From: Maribacter aquimaris
GTDB lineage: Bacteria > Bacteroidota > Bacteroidia > Flavobacteriales > Flavobacteriaceae
Length of the DNA: 64,000 nucleotides
Direction: 5' to 3'
Assembly (NCBI RefSeq): GCF_014596745.1
Contig: NZ_JABTCF010000003.1
Span: forward strand, 395,864-459,863
Positions 1 through 8,568 of the stretch are shown piece by piece. The notes beneath the pieces were generated by a model, which saw nothing but the letters and a program-made list of their open reading frames with translations, did no database searches and was not told where the DNA came from. Within the stretch, counting starts at the first letter, position 1; every line of letters starts with the position of its first letter. The translations under genes and the position numbers were made by a program.

Positions 1-897
1 CCCGGCATCATAGATACTTTGCAGTACATCCTCGCTAACCACGCCTGCCAAACGCAATTTAAAACAAGAATCAAATTCGTCATTCTCGAGTACCATCGTA
101 CCCAATACCCGCCATAAAATCGCCGGATTCCTACCGGAAAGCAAGGAACCTATATGCGAAATCGTAAACCCCTTGGACAATACCTTTGGGACCGAAATAT
201 CGGTATCATACCCATTGGTGATAACTGAAATGGGTTTCTGGGTAATCCCTTTAAACTCCTCTTTGGTGGTGTTGCTGGTCACGATGACCCTATCGGCATT
301 GTTCAGTACAAGATGCTCCAACCGTTTATGCTCTTGCTGTGATTTAGGGGTAAGCTTTAATTTTTTATGATAGCCTATCGAGGTCCATGGATCCCTAAAA
401 TCGGCCAACCATTTCACCTTTGTAATTTCTTTCAATTGGTTTCCAATCAAATGAAGACTATGGGGAGGTCCTGTGGTAACAAGGCAATCGATATTTTCCT
501 TTTCGATAATGGTCTGTAAAAAACGCACTGATGGCCTTACCCAATTCTTACGTGCATCCGGAATGAAAAAATTACCCCGTACCCATAACATCACCTTTTC
601 CAAAAAAGATTGGTTCTTGGTGGTTATAATACCCGAACTTATACGTTTTGCGTCCTTTTTAGAGAAAAACCCCGCTACTTTATAGGGTTCACGAATGGGA
701 TGCCTATAAATGACCAATCCCTTCGGTACCTCGTTCCCTATGGAATCATCGACAATGGGATAATTCGGGTTTTCAGGAATATAAACGATTGGGGTTATCC
801 CGAATTCCGGTAGGTATTTAACGAATTTCAACCATCGTTGTACCCCAGGCCCACCCGCTGGGGGCCAATAGTACGTAACGATCAATACCTTTTTCAT
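1..897 (-). CDS. Glycosyltransferase family 4, partial (C-terminus beyond window)
   Basis: The minus strand is open for 299 codons from an ATG at 897 to the window edge, so the C-terminal part lies outside. The N-terminus (MKKVLIVTYYWPPAGGPGVQ) is the glycine-rich nucleotide-binding start of GT-B fold family 4 transferases. Later pieces such as VTTGPPHSLH, LADFRDPWT and VITNGYD are typical of the same family, which transfers sugars from nucleotide donors to lipid or polysaccharide acceptors at the cytoplasmic membrane. Its start codon overlaps the stop of the upstream YfhO-like gene as ATGA (894-897), so the two are probably translationally coupled and may serve the same surface glycan pathway. 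The donor and acceptor cannot be told from the sequence. Confidence 0.85.
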   Translation of the reverse strand, partial: MKKVLIVTYYWPPAGGPGVQRWLKFVKYLPEFGITPIVYIPENPNYPIVDDSIGNEVPKGLVIYRHPIREPYKVAGFFSKKDAKRISSGIITTKNQSFLEKVMLWVRGNFFIPDARKNWVRPSVRFLQTIIEKENIDCLVTTGPPHSLHLIGNQLKEITKVKWLADFRDPWTSIGYHKKLKLTPKSQQEHKRLEHLVLNNADRVIVTSNTTKEEFKGITQKPISVITNGYDTDISVPKVLSKGFTISHIGSLLSGRNPAILWRVLGTMVLENDEFDSCFKLRLAGVVSEDVLQSIYDAG

Positions 898-3332
898 TGG
901 TCTTCCTCCTTTTTAGAAGAACGTTTTACGGAATAAAAAATACCACCAAGAATGATCAGCACCAACAAAATCGAACTTACCAAGGATATTTGACTGCCTT
1001 TTTCAATAATCGGGGGTTCAAATTTAAACGCTATGGTATGGTCGCCTTCAGGCACTTTCAAGGCCCTTAAAACATAATTAACCCTAAAATGGTCTTTGCG
1101 TTGACCATCGATATAGGCATTCCAACCGTTTTCATAAAACATTTCGGAAAACACCAATACACCGGCATTGGGATTCGATGATTTATAGACCAAATGGTTG
1201 GGTTCGTAATCCGTTAAAGTAACTGTAGCCAATGAATCCACTTGGAAATCAAACCGATTTATATTTGAAAACTCGGTAGTGTTCACAACAGCTTCGTGTT
1301 TTAGGTCAATACTTCCCAAGGCTGTTATTTCCTCGTTGGCCGAATTCACACCTATCAAGGAATCTATAAACCATGCATTCCCATTGGCTTTGGCATTCAA
1401 GGTTGGCGCATTCTTACCCTCCTCATTTTGTTGGACCACATATTTTACATTCAGCATATTCAGGATTTCGATCTTTCCCTGATAGATATAAAAATCGAAT
1501 AGATCCTGCAATCTAGCAGGTTTGGCCGCATGGTAACCACCAATGGATTTATGGTAGAATGAAGTCCGTGCCCCGTTTAAGCCTTCTTGGGGGTCGTATA
1601 CCCTATAAATACTTTTGTCCTGTAATATTTTCTGATCTGTGGGTGTTATAGGAAAAGGTGCTGCCATTTTTCGTTTTGACACAAAATCATCCTTGTTAAC
1701 ATAGCGGAGATCCACACCGACCAAATCGACTACGATCAGCACCCCCATGGCCAGGATAAGCATATTGCCCTTTAATTTCCCCTTTAAAAACAACCAGATC
1801 GCCGCGGCCGCCAGAATAACAAAAACCAACGTCCGTAAAAGATCACTGCTGTACACCGCTTCCCGGTCCAACCGAATCAGCGAGAGGATCTCATCGCCAT
1901 AATAGCGTTTGAGTGTTTCGTCGGAGGCACCTTCAAAACTGAACGTGTTCTTAACCAAAAACAGGGCTACGCCAAGCCCCAACATCGTGAAAAAGGAAAT
2001 CTTCAATGCTTTTAACTTCCTGCTATTATCCACTGTGGGATCTATAAGTTCCTTCAAGGCCAATATGCCCAATACGGGAGCACAAAGTTCAACAATCACC
2101 TGTATTGATGATACGGCCCTGAACTTATTGTAAAATGGGAAGTAATCGATCATAAAATCCGTCAAGAAACCAAAATTCTTTCCCCATGACAAAAGAAGGG
2201 ACAGGACTACCCCGCCCAAGAGCCACCATTTGGCCCTACCCTTGACCAAGAGCAATCCCAATAAAAACAAAAAGAGAATCACGGCACCAATATAGGCCGG
2301 TGCGGCAACGATCGGCTGATCTCCCCAATAAAGTGGTAAATGTCTTGAGAAATCCAGTGCCTGACTTCTTGAAATCCCTTGGTCGATCAAAAAGTCGTAT
2401 GTTTTGGAATCACTGCCCAAATCCTCGGAATTGGACCCTCCGAATAAACGGGGAACGAACAAATTCAACGACTCCGCGATACCATAACTGTATTGTGTAA
2501 TATAATTTTTATCAAGTCCCTTGGTCGTTGTCTTTGTAGAACCATCGGGATTAATGGTCAGTTCGGAGGTGCCCCTGGTACTCCAATCGGCATATTCCTT
2601 TGTAGCCATCAAACCTGTTGCATTGGCCGCTATACCAAGAACAACCGCAACCAACAGCAACCCTACTGAAGTAAAGAAATTTCGCAATTCATTCTTACGG
2701 ATTGCAAAAAATAAATAGACCAGTCCCAAAATCAATACCAAAAGCATAAAGTAATAGGTCATTTGATAATGATTGGCACCCACTTCAAGGGCCATGGCGA
2801 TGGCGGTCAGCACAAATCCCCACAGGTATTTCTTTCGGAAGGTAAGTACGATGCCTCCCAAGAGCATGGGCATATACGCCAATGCATGGGCTTTTGCATT
2901 ATGGCCAACCCCGAGTATTATGATCAAATAGGTTGAAAATCCAAAGGCCAACGCTCCCATCGCTGCCAGTCTATAATCCACCTTGAGGCAACACAGCAAA
3001 ATATAGAATCCTAAAAAGTAAATAAAAAGATAGTCGGCAGGTCGCGGCAGAAAACGAATCAATCGATCCAGTTTCTTTACATAATCATGGGGATAATAGG
3101 CCCCTAATTGATACGTGGGCATACCGCCAAAAGCACTGTTTGTCCAATAAGGTTCCTCCCCTGTTTTCTTTCGAAAATCGTTCTGTTCCTTAGCCATTCC
3201 GGTATACTGACGAATATCGGATTGTTCAATGACCTTGCCTTGTAGAACAGGGCTGAAATATGCCAAGGCGACGATTACAAAAAAAACAAAAACAAAAAAA
3301 TGGATAAAAAAAGCTTTTAAACCTAACTTCAT
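894..3332 (-). CDS. YfhO family multi-spanning membrane protein (GT-C-like)
   Basis: An 812-residue protein with an N-terminal membrane segment (about residues 8-28), a first extracytoplasmic loop containing the family piece FGGMPTYQLG, then a long run of hydrophobic segments to about residue 560. A soluble beta-rich C-terminal domain follows, then one last membrane helix and a charged KKEEDQ tail. This is the layout of YfhO proteins, GT-C-like glycosyltransferases that in Gram-positives modify lipoteichoic acid with sugar. In Bacteroidota the substrate is unknown. The stop codon overlaps the start of the GT4 gene downstream (ATGA), which suggests a shared glycoconjugate role. The family call is firm; the reaction is inferred. 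Confidence 0.88.
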   Translation of the reverse strand: MKLGLKAFFIHFFVFVFFVIVALAYFSPVLQGKVIEQSDIRQYTGMAKEQNDFRKKTGEEPYWTNSAFGGMPTYQLGAYYPHDYVKKLDRLIRFLPRPADYLFIYFLGFYILLCCLKVDYRLAAMGALAFGFSTYLIIILGVGHNAKAHALAYMPMLLGGIVLTFRKKYLWGFVLTAIAMALEVGANHYQMTYYFMLLVLILGLVYLFFAIRKNELRNFFTSVGLLLVAVVLGIAANATGLMATKEYADWSTRGTSELTINPDGSTKTTTKGLDKNYITQYSYGIAESLNLFVPRLFGGSNSEDLGSDSKTYDFLIDQGISRSQALDFSRHLPLYWGDQPIVAAPAYIGAVILFLFLLGLLLVKGRAKWWLLGGVVLSLLLSWGKNFGFLTDFMIDYFPFYNKFRAVSSIQVIVELCAPVLGILALKELIDPTVDNSRKLKALKISFFTMLGLGVALFLVKNTFSFEGASDETLKRYYGDEILSLIRLDREAVYSSDLLRTLVFVILAAAAIWLFLKGKLKGNMLILAMGVLIVVDLVGVDLRYVNKDDFVSKRKMAAPFPITPTDQKILQDKSIYRVYDPQEGLNGARTSFYHKSIGGYHAAKPARLQDLFDFYIYQGKIEILNMLNVKYVVQQNEEGKNAPTLNAKANGNAWFIDSLIGVNSANEEITALGSIDLKHEAVVNTTEFSNINRFDFQVDSLATVTLTDYEPNHLVYKSSNPNAGVLVFSEMFYENGWNAYIDGQRKDHFRVNYVLRALKVPEGDHTIAFKFEPPIIEKGSQISLVSSILLVLIILGGIFYSVKRSSKKEEDQ

Positions 3333-3366
3333 TGGTTTATGGATGTGGTTGGTTTCGCTAAAATAA

Positions 3367-3630
3367 TCAATCTAGTTCCTCAAACTCGATGTATTCACCA
3401 ACTTTTTTAGAGGATGAAGGTCTTTTTGATGGTTTTTTGTCGATTATGACATCACCAACTTTTTCCTCATGGGTTTTCCCTTGTTCGGGAAAACCACCGA
3501 AGTTCTCACGAAATCGTTCTTCGGTCTTTCTTGCTGCATAGCTGAAAATCTTTGGGGCAAACCACCTGGCCAAAATTTTTAGCAGATAATACACCAAGAG
3601 AATTATTAAAATCGTTTTCAGAAAAGCCAT
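3367..3630 (-). CDS. DUF4834 family small membrane protein
   Basis: An 87-residue protein with one N-terminal membrane helix (about residues 3-22, LKTILIILLVYYLLKIL) followed by a basic, then acidic, cytoplasmic tail ending IEFEELD. The size, the helix and the tail match the Bacteroidota-restricted DUF4834 family. It lies 34 bp upstream of the YfhO gene on the same strand and is probably the first gene of that transcript. No function is known for the family. Confidence 0.8.
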   Translation of the reverse strand: MAFLKTILIILLVYYLLKILARWFAPKIFSYAARKTEERFRENFGGFPEQGKTHEEKVGDVIIDKKPSKRPSSSKKVGEYIEFEELD

Positions 3631-3717
3631 ATTAATTTACTGTAATTTATATCAAAAGTACAATTCTAACGTTGTAATAATAACGTAAAAGTCTTAAAAT
3701 AATAATAAAATCAAACT

Positions 3718-4782
3718 ATGGGCGGTTGTTTTGAGTTGAAAAAATCAACGTTTTATATCCTTTTTATAAGTCTGGTCATCCCTTTCCTCGGAAGATCCCA
3801 ATATACAGATGTCATTAATTCCAATAGACCTGGCTTATCTGTTAGTGCCTATGCCGTAGGTAAAAATGTGATTCAGTTGGAATCCGGTCTGTTCTACGAA
3901 CAACAGGACCATAATTTATTGAATACACAAAGTGATATTATCGGCACTGACATTTCCTTACGATATGGTTTGTTGTTCGAGCAATTGGAACTGAATTGGG
4001 AAGGTACGTTTCAAAACCAAAATATTACGTTTGCAAATTTCGATATTAGTGATTCCAGAACTGATTTTTATAGAAATAGGATCGGATTGAAATATTTGAT
4101 CTACGATCGTTACAAGGATGACAAACCCAATCTATATAGCTGGAAGGCGAACAATCTTTTTCAGTTGAAGAATTTGATTCCGTCCATATCCATTTATGCC
4201 GGTGCCAATTTTGTTTTGGGGGACAATCCTTTCTATGTCGGCGACCCGACCATATCCCCGCGGGTAATGGTAGCCACCCAGAGTCGATTATCGCCTAGGT
4301 TCGTCCTTATCTCCAACCTTGCATACGACCGTATAGGAACCGATTTCCCTGAAATGAGTTATATCATCTCGCTCTCCCACGCTTTTAGAAACCCTAAATG
4401 GAGTGTCTTCGTGGAAAACCAAGGAATTGACAGTGATCGTTACTCCGATGTTCTGCTACGTGGCGGGGTGGCCCATTTGTTCACTGAAGAGTTACAGGCC
4501 GATTTAAATCTTGGTGCCAGTTTCAAGAATACGCCTTCCCGCATTTTTATAAGTGCCGGTGTGTCGTACCGCTTTGATTTCCATAAAGACCAACCCAAGG
4601 CCATCGAGGATCAAAATGCAGATGAGAATGGTGGGGAGATCAAGAAAAACTCCATGAAGAAGAAAAAGAAAGTGAAAAAGAAAAAGAATAATGGAAGGGG
4701 TGCAGAGGACATCGATCTGGGTCCGACCAAAAAGCAACTTCGGAAACTTAAAAAGGAGCAAAAAAAAGATAATGGACGATAA
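3718..4782 (+). CDS. Outer-membrane transporter of the MetA-pathway phenol-degradation family, with lysine-rich tail
   Basis: A 354-residue protein with a signal peptide (about residues 8-27, ending GRSQ) and a beta-barrel-like body that begins with the family piece INSNRPGLSVSAYAVGKN. That start is typical of proteins annotated as putative MetA-pathway phenol-degradation transporters in Bacteroidota. The barrel seems to end near residue 285 (SYRFDFH). It is followed by about 65 residues dominated by Lys with some Asn and Gln, which is unusual for an outer-membrane barrel, where an aromatic C-terminal residue is expected. It is divergent from the DUF4834 gene. Substrate unknown. Confidence 0.72.
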   Translation: MGGCFELKKSTFYILFISLVIPFLGRSQYTDVINSNRPGLSVSAYAVGKNVIQLESGLFYEQQDHNLLNTQSDIIGTDISLRYGLLFEQLELNWEGTFQNQNITFANFDISDSRTDFYRNRIGLKYLIYDRYKDDKPNLYSWKANNLFQLKNLIPSISIYAGANFVLGDNPFYVGDPTISPRVMVATQSRLSPRFVLISNLAYDRIGTDFPEMSYIISLSHAFRNPKWSVFVENQGIDSDRYSDVLLRGGVAHLFTEELQADLNLGASFKNTPSRIFISAGVSYRFDFHKDQPKAIEDQNADENGGEIKKNSMKKKKKVKKKKNNGRGAEDIDLGPTKKQLRKLKKEQKKDNGR

Positions 4783-4886
4783 TGGCTAATGTTCGGTAAA
4801 AACCTTTACCCATACCATGAAAAATTGGCGGGTTAATTTTCTGATCTTGATTAATATTGCTAATATTGACCTTACAAAAAATTCGT

Positions 4887-6005
4887 ATGGTCACCCTAAA
4901 AGAAGCCACCTCCAAAGCCGATTTAAAAAAATTCGTCAAGTTTCCTTTTTCATTGTACAAAGACTCCCCGTATTGGGTCCCGCCCATTATCAATGAAGAA
5001 CTTGATTCCTTTGACAAATCAAAAAACCCAGTCTTTAAAAATGCAGAGGCCCGTTTTTTTCTGGCATACAAGAACGACATTCCTGTAGGTAGGGTCGCAG
5101 CTATTGTCAACTGGATAGAGATCAACCAACAAAAGGTAAGCAAAATGCGTTTTGGATGGTTCGACTTTATCGATGATTTTGAGGTTTCGGAAACCTTGCT
5201 AAGGAAAGTTGCCGATATAGGTCATCAACACAACCTGAAATATATGGAAGGCCCGGTCGGGTTCTCCAATATGGATAAGGTGGGGGTGCTCGTCGAGGGC
5301 TTTGAGGAAATAGGCACCATGATTACCTGGTACAATCATCCGTATTACCAAAAGCACTATGAACGATTGGGTTTTGTAAAGGAAAAAGAATATGAGGAAA
5401 ATAGATTCCCCTTTGCCAATGCCCATCCTAAATTTTACGATAAGGCCGGTGAATTGGTCAAAAGAAGGTATGGTGTAAAACCCCTAAGTTATACAAAAAC
5501 AAAAGATGTAATGGCCATGGCAGATTCCATGTTCGATCTTTTCAATGAAACCTATGCCTCCTTATCCTCATTTGTTCCGATAACAGAGGTGCAAAAGGCG
5601 TATTTCAAAAAGAAATACATCAGTTTTATCAACCCGGAATACATCAAATACATCCTTGATAAGGATGATAACCTTATTGCCTTTGGTATTGTAATGCCTT
5701 CATTTTCCAAAGCCCTTCAAAAATCGAAGGGCAAATTGTTCCCATTCGGTCTCTTTCATATGTTAATGGCCAAAAAATATAGTAAAGAAGTTATCTTTTA
5801 CTTGATCGGGGTACACCCCGAATATCAAAATAAAGGGGTTACAGCCGTCATGTTCCAAGAGTTCTACAAGACGTTTACGGCAAAAAACATACAGCACTGT
5901 GTCCGAACCCCTGAATTGGCAGACAATATTGCCATAAAGCAATTATGGAAGCATTTCGACCCGGAAATATATAAACGCAGGAGAACGTATCGCAAAGAGT
6001 TATAA
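4887..6005 (+). CDS. GNAT-fold acyltransferase-like protein
   Basis: About 372 residues from the ATG at 4887 (MVTLKEATS); an upstream in-frame ATG at 4857 would add ten residues without recognisable sequence. Two N-acyltransferase-like halves can be seen: RFFLAYKNDIPVGRVAAIV near the N-terminus, and FYLIGVHPEYQNKGVTAVMF near the C-terminus, which resembles the acetyl-CoA binding loop of GNAT enzymes. Homologues are common in Bacteroidota and are sometimes mislabelled as GTP cyclohydrolase. The acceptor is unknown. It ends against a bidirectional terminator facing the capB-like gene. Confidence 0.75.
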   Translation: MVTLKEATSKADLKKFVKFPFSLYKDSPYWVPPIINEELDSFDKSKNPVFKNAEARFFLAYKNDIPVGRVAAIVNWIEINQQKVSKMRFGWFDFIDDFEVSETLLRKVADIGHQHNLKYMEGPVGFSNMDKVGVLVEGFEEIGTMITWYNHPYYQKHYERLGFVKEKEYEENRFPFANAHPKFYDKAGELVKRRYGVKPLSYTKTKDVMAMADSMFDLFNETYASLSSFVPITEVQKAYFKKKYISFINPEYIKYILDKDDNLIAFGIVMPSFSKALQKSKGKLFPFGLFHMLMAKKYSKEVIFYLIGVHPEYQNKGVTAVMFQEFYKTFTAKNIQHCVRTPELADNIAIKQLWKHFDPEIYKRRRTYRKEL

Positions 6006-6009
6006 TAAC

Positions 6010-6046
6010 AAAACCCCCAGCATTCCATGAATTCTGGGGGTTTTTT
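6010..6046. terminator. Bidirectional intrinsic terminator
   Basis: An inverted repeat of AACCCCCAG (6012-6020) and CTGGGGGTT (6034-6042) with a T-run on the plus side and A-rich sequence on the other, between two convergent genes. Confidence 0.8.
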
Positions 6047-6064
6047 ATGATATAATAAGTACGC

Positions 6065-7375
6065 TTACTCTCCCATGGCGGCAGCAACTGCAGCCGACAA
6101 TCTTTTATACGTACCATTTTCAAGACGCTCGCGTATTGCGGAAAACGCCTCCAAAGTTTCTTCAATATCTGCCATCGTATGTGTAGCTGTAGGAATCAAA
6201 CGCAATAAGATCATCCCTTTAGGAATTACAGGATACACTACAATAGAGCAGAATATTCCATAATTTTCACGAAGGTCCTTAACCAAAGCCATTGCCTCAG
6301 GAATACTTCCGCTTAAATAAACAGGTGTCACACAACTTGTAGTGCTACCGATATCAAAACCTCGCTTCTTAAGACCATTTTGCAATGCATTTACGTTCTC
6401 CCAAAGTTTGGCCTTTAATTGTGGCATGGTGCGTAACATATCCAAACGTTTCAAAGCACCTTTCACATAAATCATAGGCAGTGACTTGGCGAACATTTGT
6501 GAACGAAGATTATATTTTAGATAATCTATAATTTCCTTATCCGCAGCCAAAAAAGCACCTATACCGGCCATTGATTTTGCAAAAGTCGCAAAATACACAT
6601 CAATATCATCCTGGACACCTTGTTCCTGCCCCGTTCCAGCACCCGTTTTACCGAGGGTACCAAATCCGTGTGCATCATCCACGAACAGTCTAAAATTATA
6701 TTTTTTCTTTAGGGCAATTATTTCCTTTAACCTGCCTTGTTCCCCACGCATACCAAATACACCTTCCGAAATAACCAATATACCTCCACCGGTCTGTTCG
6801 GCCATTCTTTTGGCTCGCTCCAGGTTTTTCTCAAGACTCTCCATATCGTTATGCTTGAAGGTAAAGCGTTTACCCATATGCAAACGTACACCATCGATAA
6901 TACAAGCGTGTGCGTCTACGTCATAAACAATAATATCGTCCTTCGCGACTAAGGCATCTATGGCCGAAACCATTCCCTGATAGCCAAAATTCAATAAATA
7001 TGCAGATTCTTTGGAAACAAAAGCTGCCAACTCCTGCTGGAGTTGCTCATGGAAATCAGTATGCCCACTCATCATCCTTGCCCCCATAGGGTAAGCAGCA
7101 CCATATTCTGCAGCGGCCTCCGCATCAACTTTCTTAATCTCCGGTAAATTGGATAGTCCCAAATAATCATTTATACTCCAAGTAATCACCTCTTTACCTT
7201 GGAACTTCATTCTATTGGAAATAGGTCCTTCTAATTTTGGAAAAACAAAATATCCTTCTGCCTGAGAAGCCCATTTTCCCAACGGACCTTTATTCTCAAT
7301 AATTCTTTCAAATATATCTCTCATTTTACCTAACTGGTTTGTCTGCAAAAGTAGAGATTTTTCATCAGCATTCAT
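6065..7375 (-). CDS. capB: Alpha-oxoamine synthase, probable cysteate C-fatty acyltransferase (CapB-like)
   Basis: A 436-residue PLP enzyme of the serine palmitoyltransferase / 2-amino-3-ketobutyrate CoA ligase family. Visible motifs are WSINDYLGLS (60s), SGHTDFHEQLQ (100s), the PLP Asp and His in FVDDAHGFGTLG (about 231-240) and the PLP lysine in FATFAKSMAGIG (Lys267). Translation could instead start at the ATG at 7324 (MRDIFERII). Known: in Capnocytophaga, CapB condenses cysteate with a fatty acyl-CoA to give dehydrocapnine, a precursor of gliding-related sulfonolipids, and CapA makes cysteate. The next gene on the strand is a CapA-like enzyme, so CapB is preferred here over Kbl or serine palmitoyltransferase. 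Substrate specificity is inferred from this pairing. Confidence 0.7.
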   Translation of the reverse strand: MNADEKSLLLQTNQLGKMRDIFERIIENKGPLGKWASQAEGYFVFPKLEGPISNRMKFQGKEVITWSINDYLGLSNLPEIKKVDAEAAAEYGAAYPMGARMMSGHTDFHEQLQQELAAFVSKESAYLLNFGYQGMVSAIDALVAKDDIIVYDVDAHACIIDGVRLHMGKRFTFKHNDMESLEKNLERAKRMAEQTGGGILVISEGVFGMRGEQGRLKEIIALKKKYNFRLFVDDAHGFGTLGKTGAGTGQEQGVQDDIDVYFATFAKSMAGIGAFLAADKEIIDYLKYNLRSQMFAKSLPMIYVKGALKRLDMLRTMPQLKAKLWENVNALQNGLKKRGFDIGSTTSCVTPVYLSGSIPEAMALVKDLRENYGIFCSIVVYPVIPKGMILLRLIPTATHTMADIEETLEAFSAIRERLENGTYKRLSAAVAAAMGE

Positions 7376-7389
7376 AACATATTGGTACG

Positions 7390-7430
7390 CAAAAAAAAAG
7401 CAATGATGTTTAAATCATTGCTTTTTATTG
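7390..7430 (-). terminator. Intrinsic terminator between the capA-like and capB-like genes
   Basis: The stem AAAGCAATGAT / ATCATTGCTTT is followed on the minus strand by a run of nine T. It stands after the capA-like gene and before capB, so the two are probably not simply co-transcribed, or read-through is attenuated. Confidence 0.75.
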
Positions 7431-7449
7431 GTTTAGATAATTTTAAACC

Positions 7450-8490
7450 CTATTTTATAAACTGTACACTGTGGGTTTCTTGTTCTACCCCAACCCCCAT
7501 AAATCCTTGGTCTTCCATCCATTTGTCGCTGTAGACCTTGCTCATATATCGAGACCCATGGTCAGGGAACACCACAACGATATTACTATCCTTGTCAAAT
7601 TTCCCAAGGGCATCCAATTGTTTGATGGCCTGCATGGCCGCCCCACTGGTATAACCGGCAAAAATACCTTCGGTACGGGCCAATTCCCGTGCAGAATGGG
7701 CACTTTCCTCATCGGTAACCTTAATAAATTCATCGATAACACTAAAATCGGTCGAAGTAGGAATCAAATTTTTTCCAAGTCCTTCTATACGATAAGGGTA
7801 AATCTCCTTATTGTCGAATTCACCGGTTTCGTGGTATTTTTTTAGCACGGAACCAAAAGCGTCAACCCCAATGATCCTAACATCGGAATTCTGTTCCTTT
7901 AAATATCTTCCTATGCCGGAGATGGTTCCCCCGGTACCACTACACGCGACCAAATGGGTAATCTTTCCATTGGTCTGATTCCATATCTCAGGACCTGTTG
8001 ATGCATAATGGGCATCAATATTCAATTCATTGAAATACTGGTTGATATACACGGAACCTTCTGTTTCCTTATGCAATCTTTTTGCCACCTCATAATAAGA
8101 CCGGGGATCATCAGCACTAACATGGGCAGGGCACACATAAACCTTGGCACCCATTGAACGCAGCATATCAATTTTATCGGCAGAGGATTTAGAACTGACC
8201 GCAAGAATACAATCGTACCCTTTAATAATGCTCACCATGGCAAGGCTGAAGCCTGTATTGCCCGAGGTGGTCTCGATTATGGTGTTCCCTTCCTTTAATA
8301 TACCCTTCTTTTCTGCTTGATCTATAATATAGGATGCTATTCTGTCCTTAGTGGAATGTCCGGGGTTAAAGGCCTCTACCTTGGCATAATAATTACCGTG
8401 AAGGTTGGCCGTTAATTTATTTAGTTTGATTAGGGGAGTGTTTCCTATTAAGTCTAGGACACTATTGTAGGCATTTATCTTATGTTCCAT
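7450..8490 (-). CDS. capA: Fold-type II PLP enzyme, probable cysteate synthase (CapA-like, CBS-related)
   Basis: A 346-residue enzyme of the cysteine synthase / cystathionine beta-synthase family. The PLP lysine is in HSTKDRIA (Lys48), the substrate loop is TTSGNTGFS (about 75-82) and the PLP phosphate loop is [10 protein letters not shown] (about 183-192). It lacks the C-terminal CBS domains. Known: CapA from Capnocytophaga is CBS-related and makes cysteate from O-phosphoserine and sulfite for capnine synthesis. Standing next to an acyl-CoA condensing PLP enzyme, this gene fits that role better than cysteine synthesis. The alternative is an ordinary cysteine or cystathionine synthase; the sequence alone cannot exclude it. 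Confidence 0.7.
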   Translation of the reverse strand: MEHKINAYNSVLDLIGNTPLIKLNKLTANLHGNYYAKVEAFNPGHSTKDRIASYIIDQAEKKGILKEGNTIIETTSGNTGFSLAMVSIIKGYDCILAVSSKSSADKIDMLRSMGAKVYVCPAHVSADDPRSYYEVAKRLHKETEGSVYINQYFNELNIDAHYASTGPEIWNQTNGKITHLVACSGTGGTISGIGRYLKEQNSDVRIIGVDAFGSVLKKYHETGEFDNKEIYPYRIEGLGKNLIPTSTDFSVIDEFIKVTDEESAHSARELARTEGIFAGYTSGAAMQAIKQLDALGKFDKDSNIVVVFPDHGSRYMSKVYSDKWMEDQGFMGVGVEQETHSVQFIK

Positions 8491-8568
8491 AAAGGCAATC
8501 TAAGTTTTGATCCTAGAAAATTATCAAATTGATCAAATTCCTCGACAAAACTACTATTTTTTTTATTA

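Noticed and set aside
7450..8490. Plain cysteine synthase CysK or full cystathionine beta-synthase
   Set aside because: No CysE or CBS domains are present, and the neighbour is an acyl-CoA condensing PLP enzyme; cysteate synthase is preferred but not proved.
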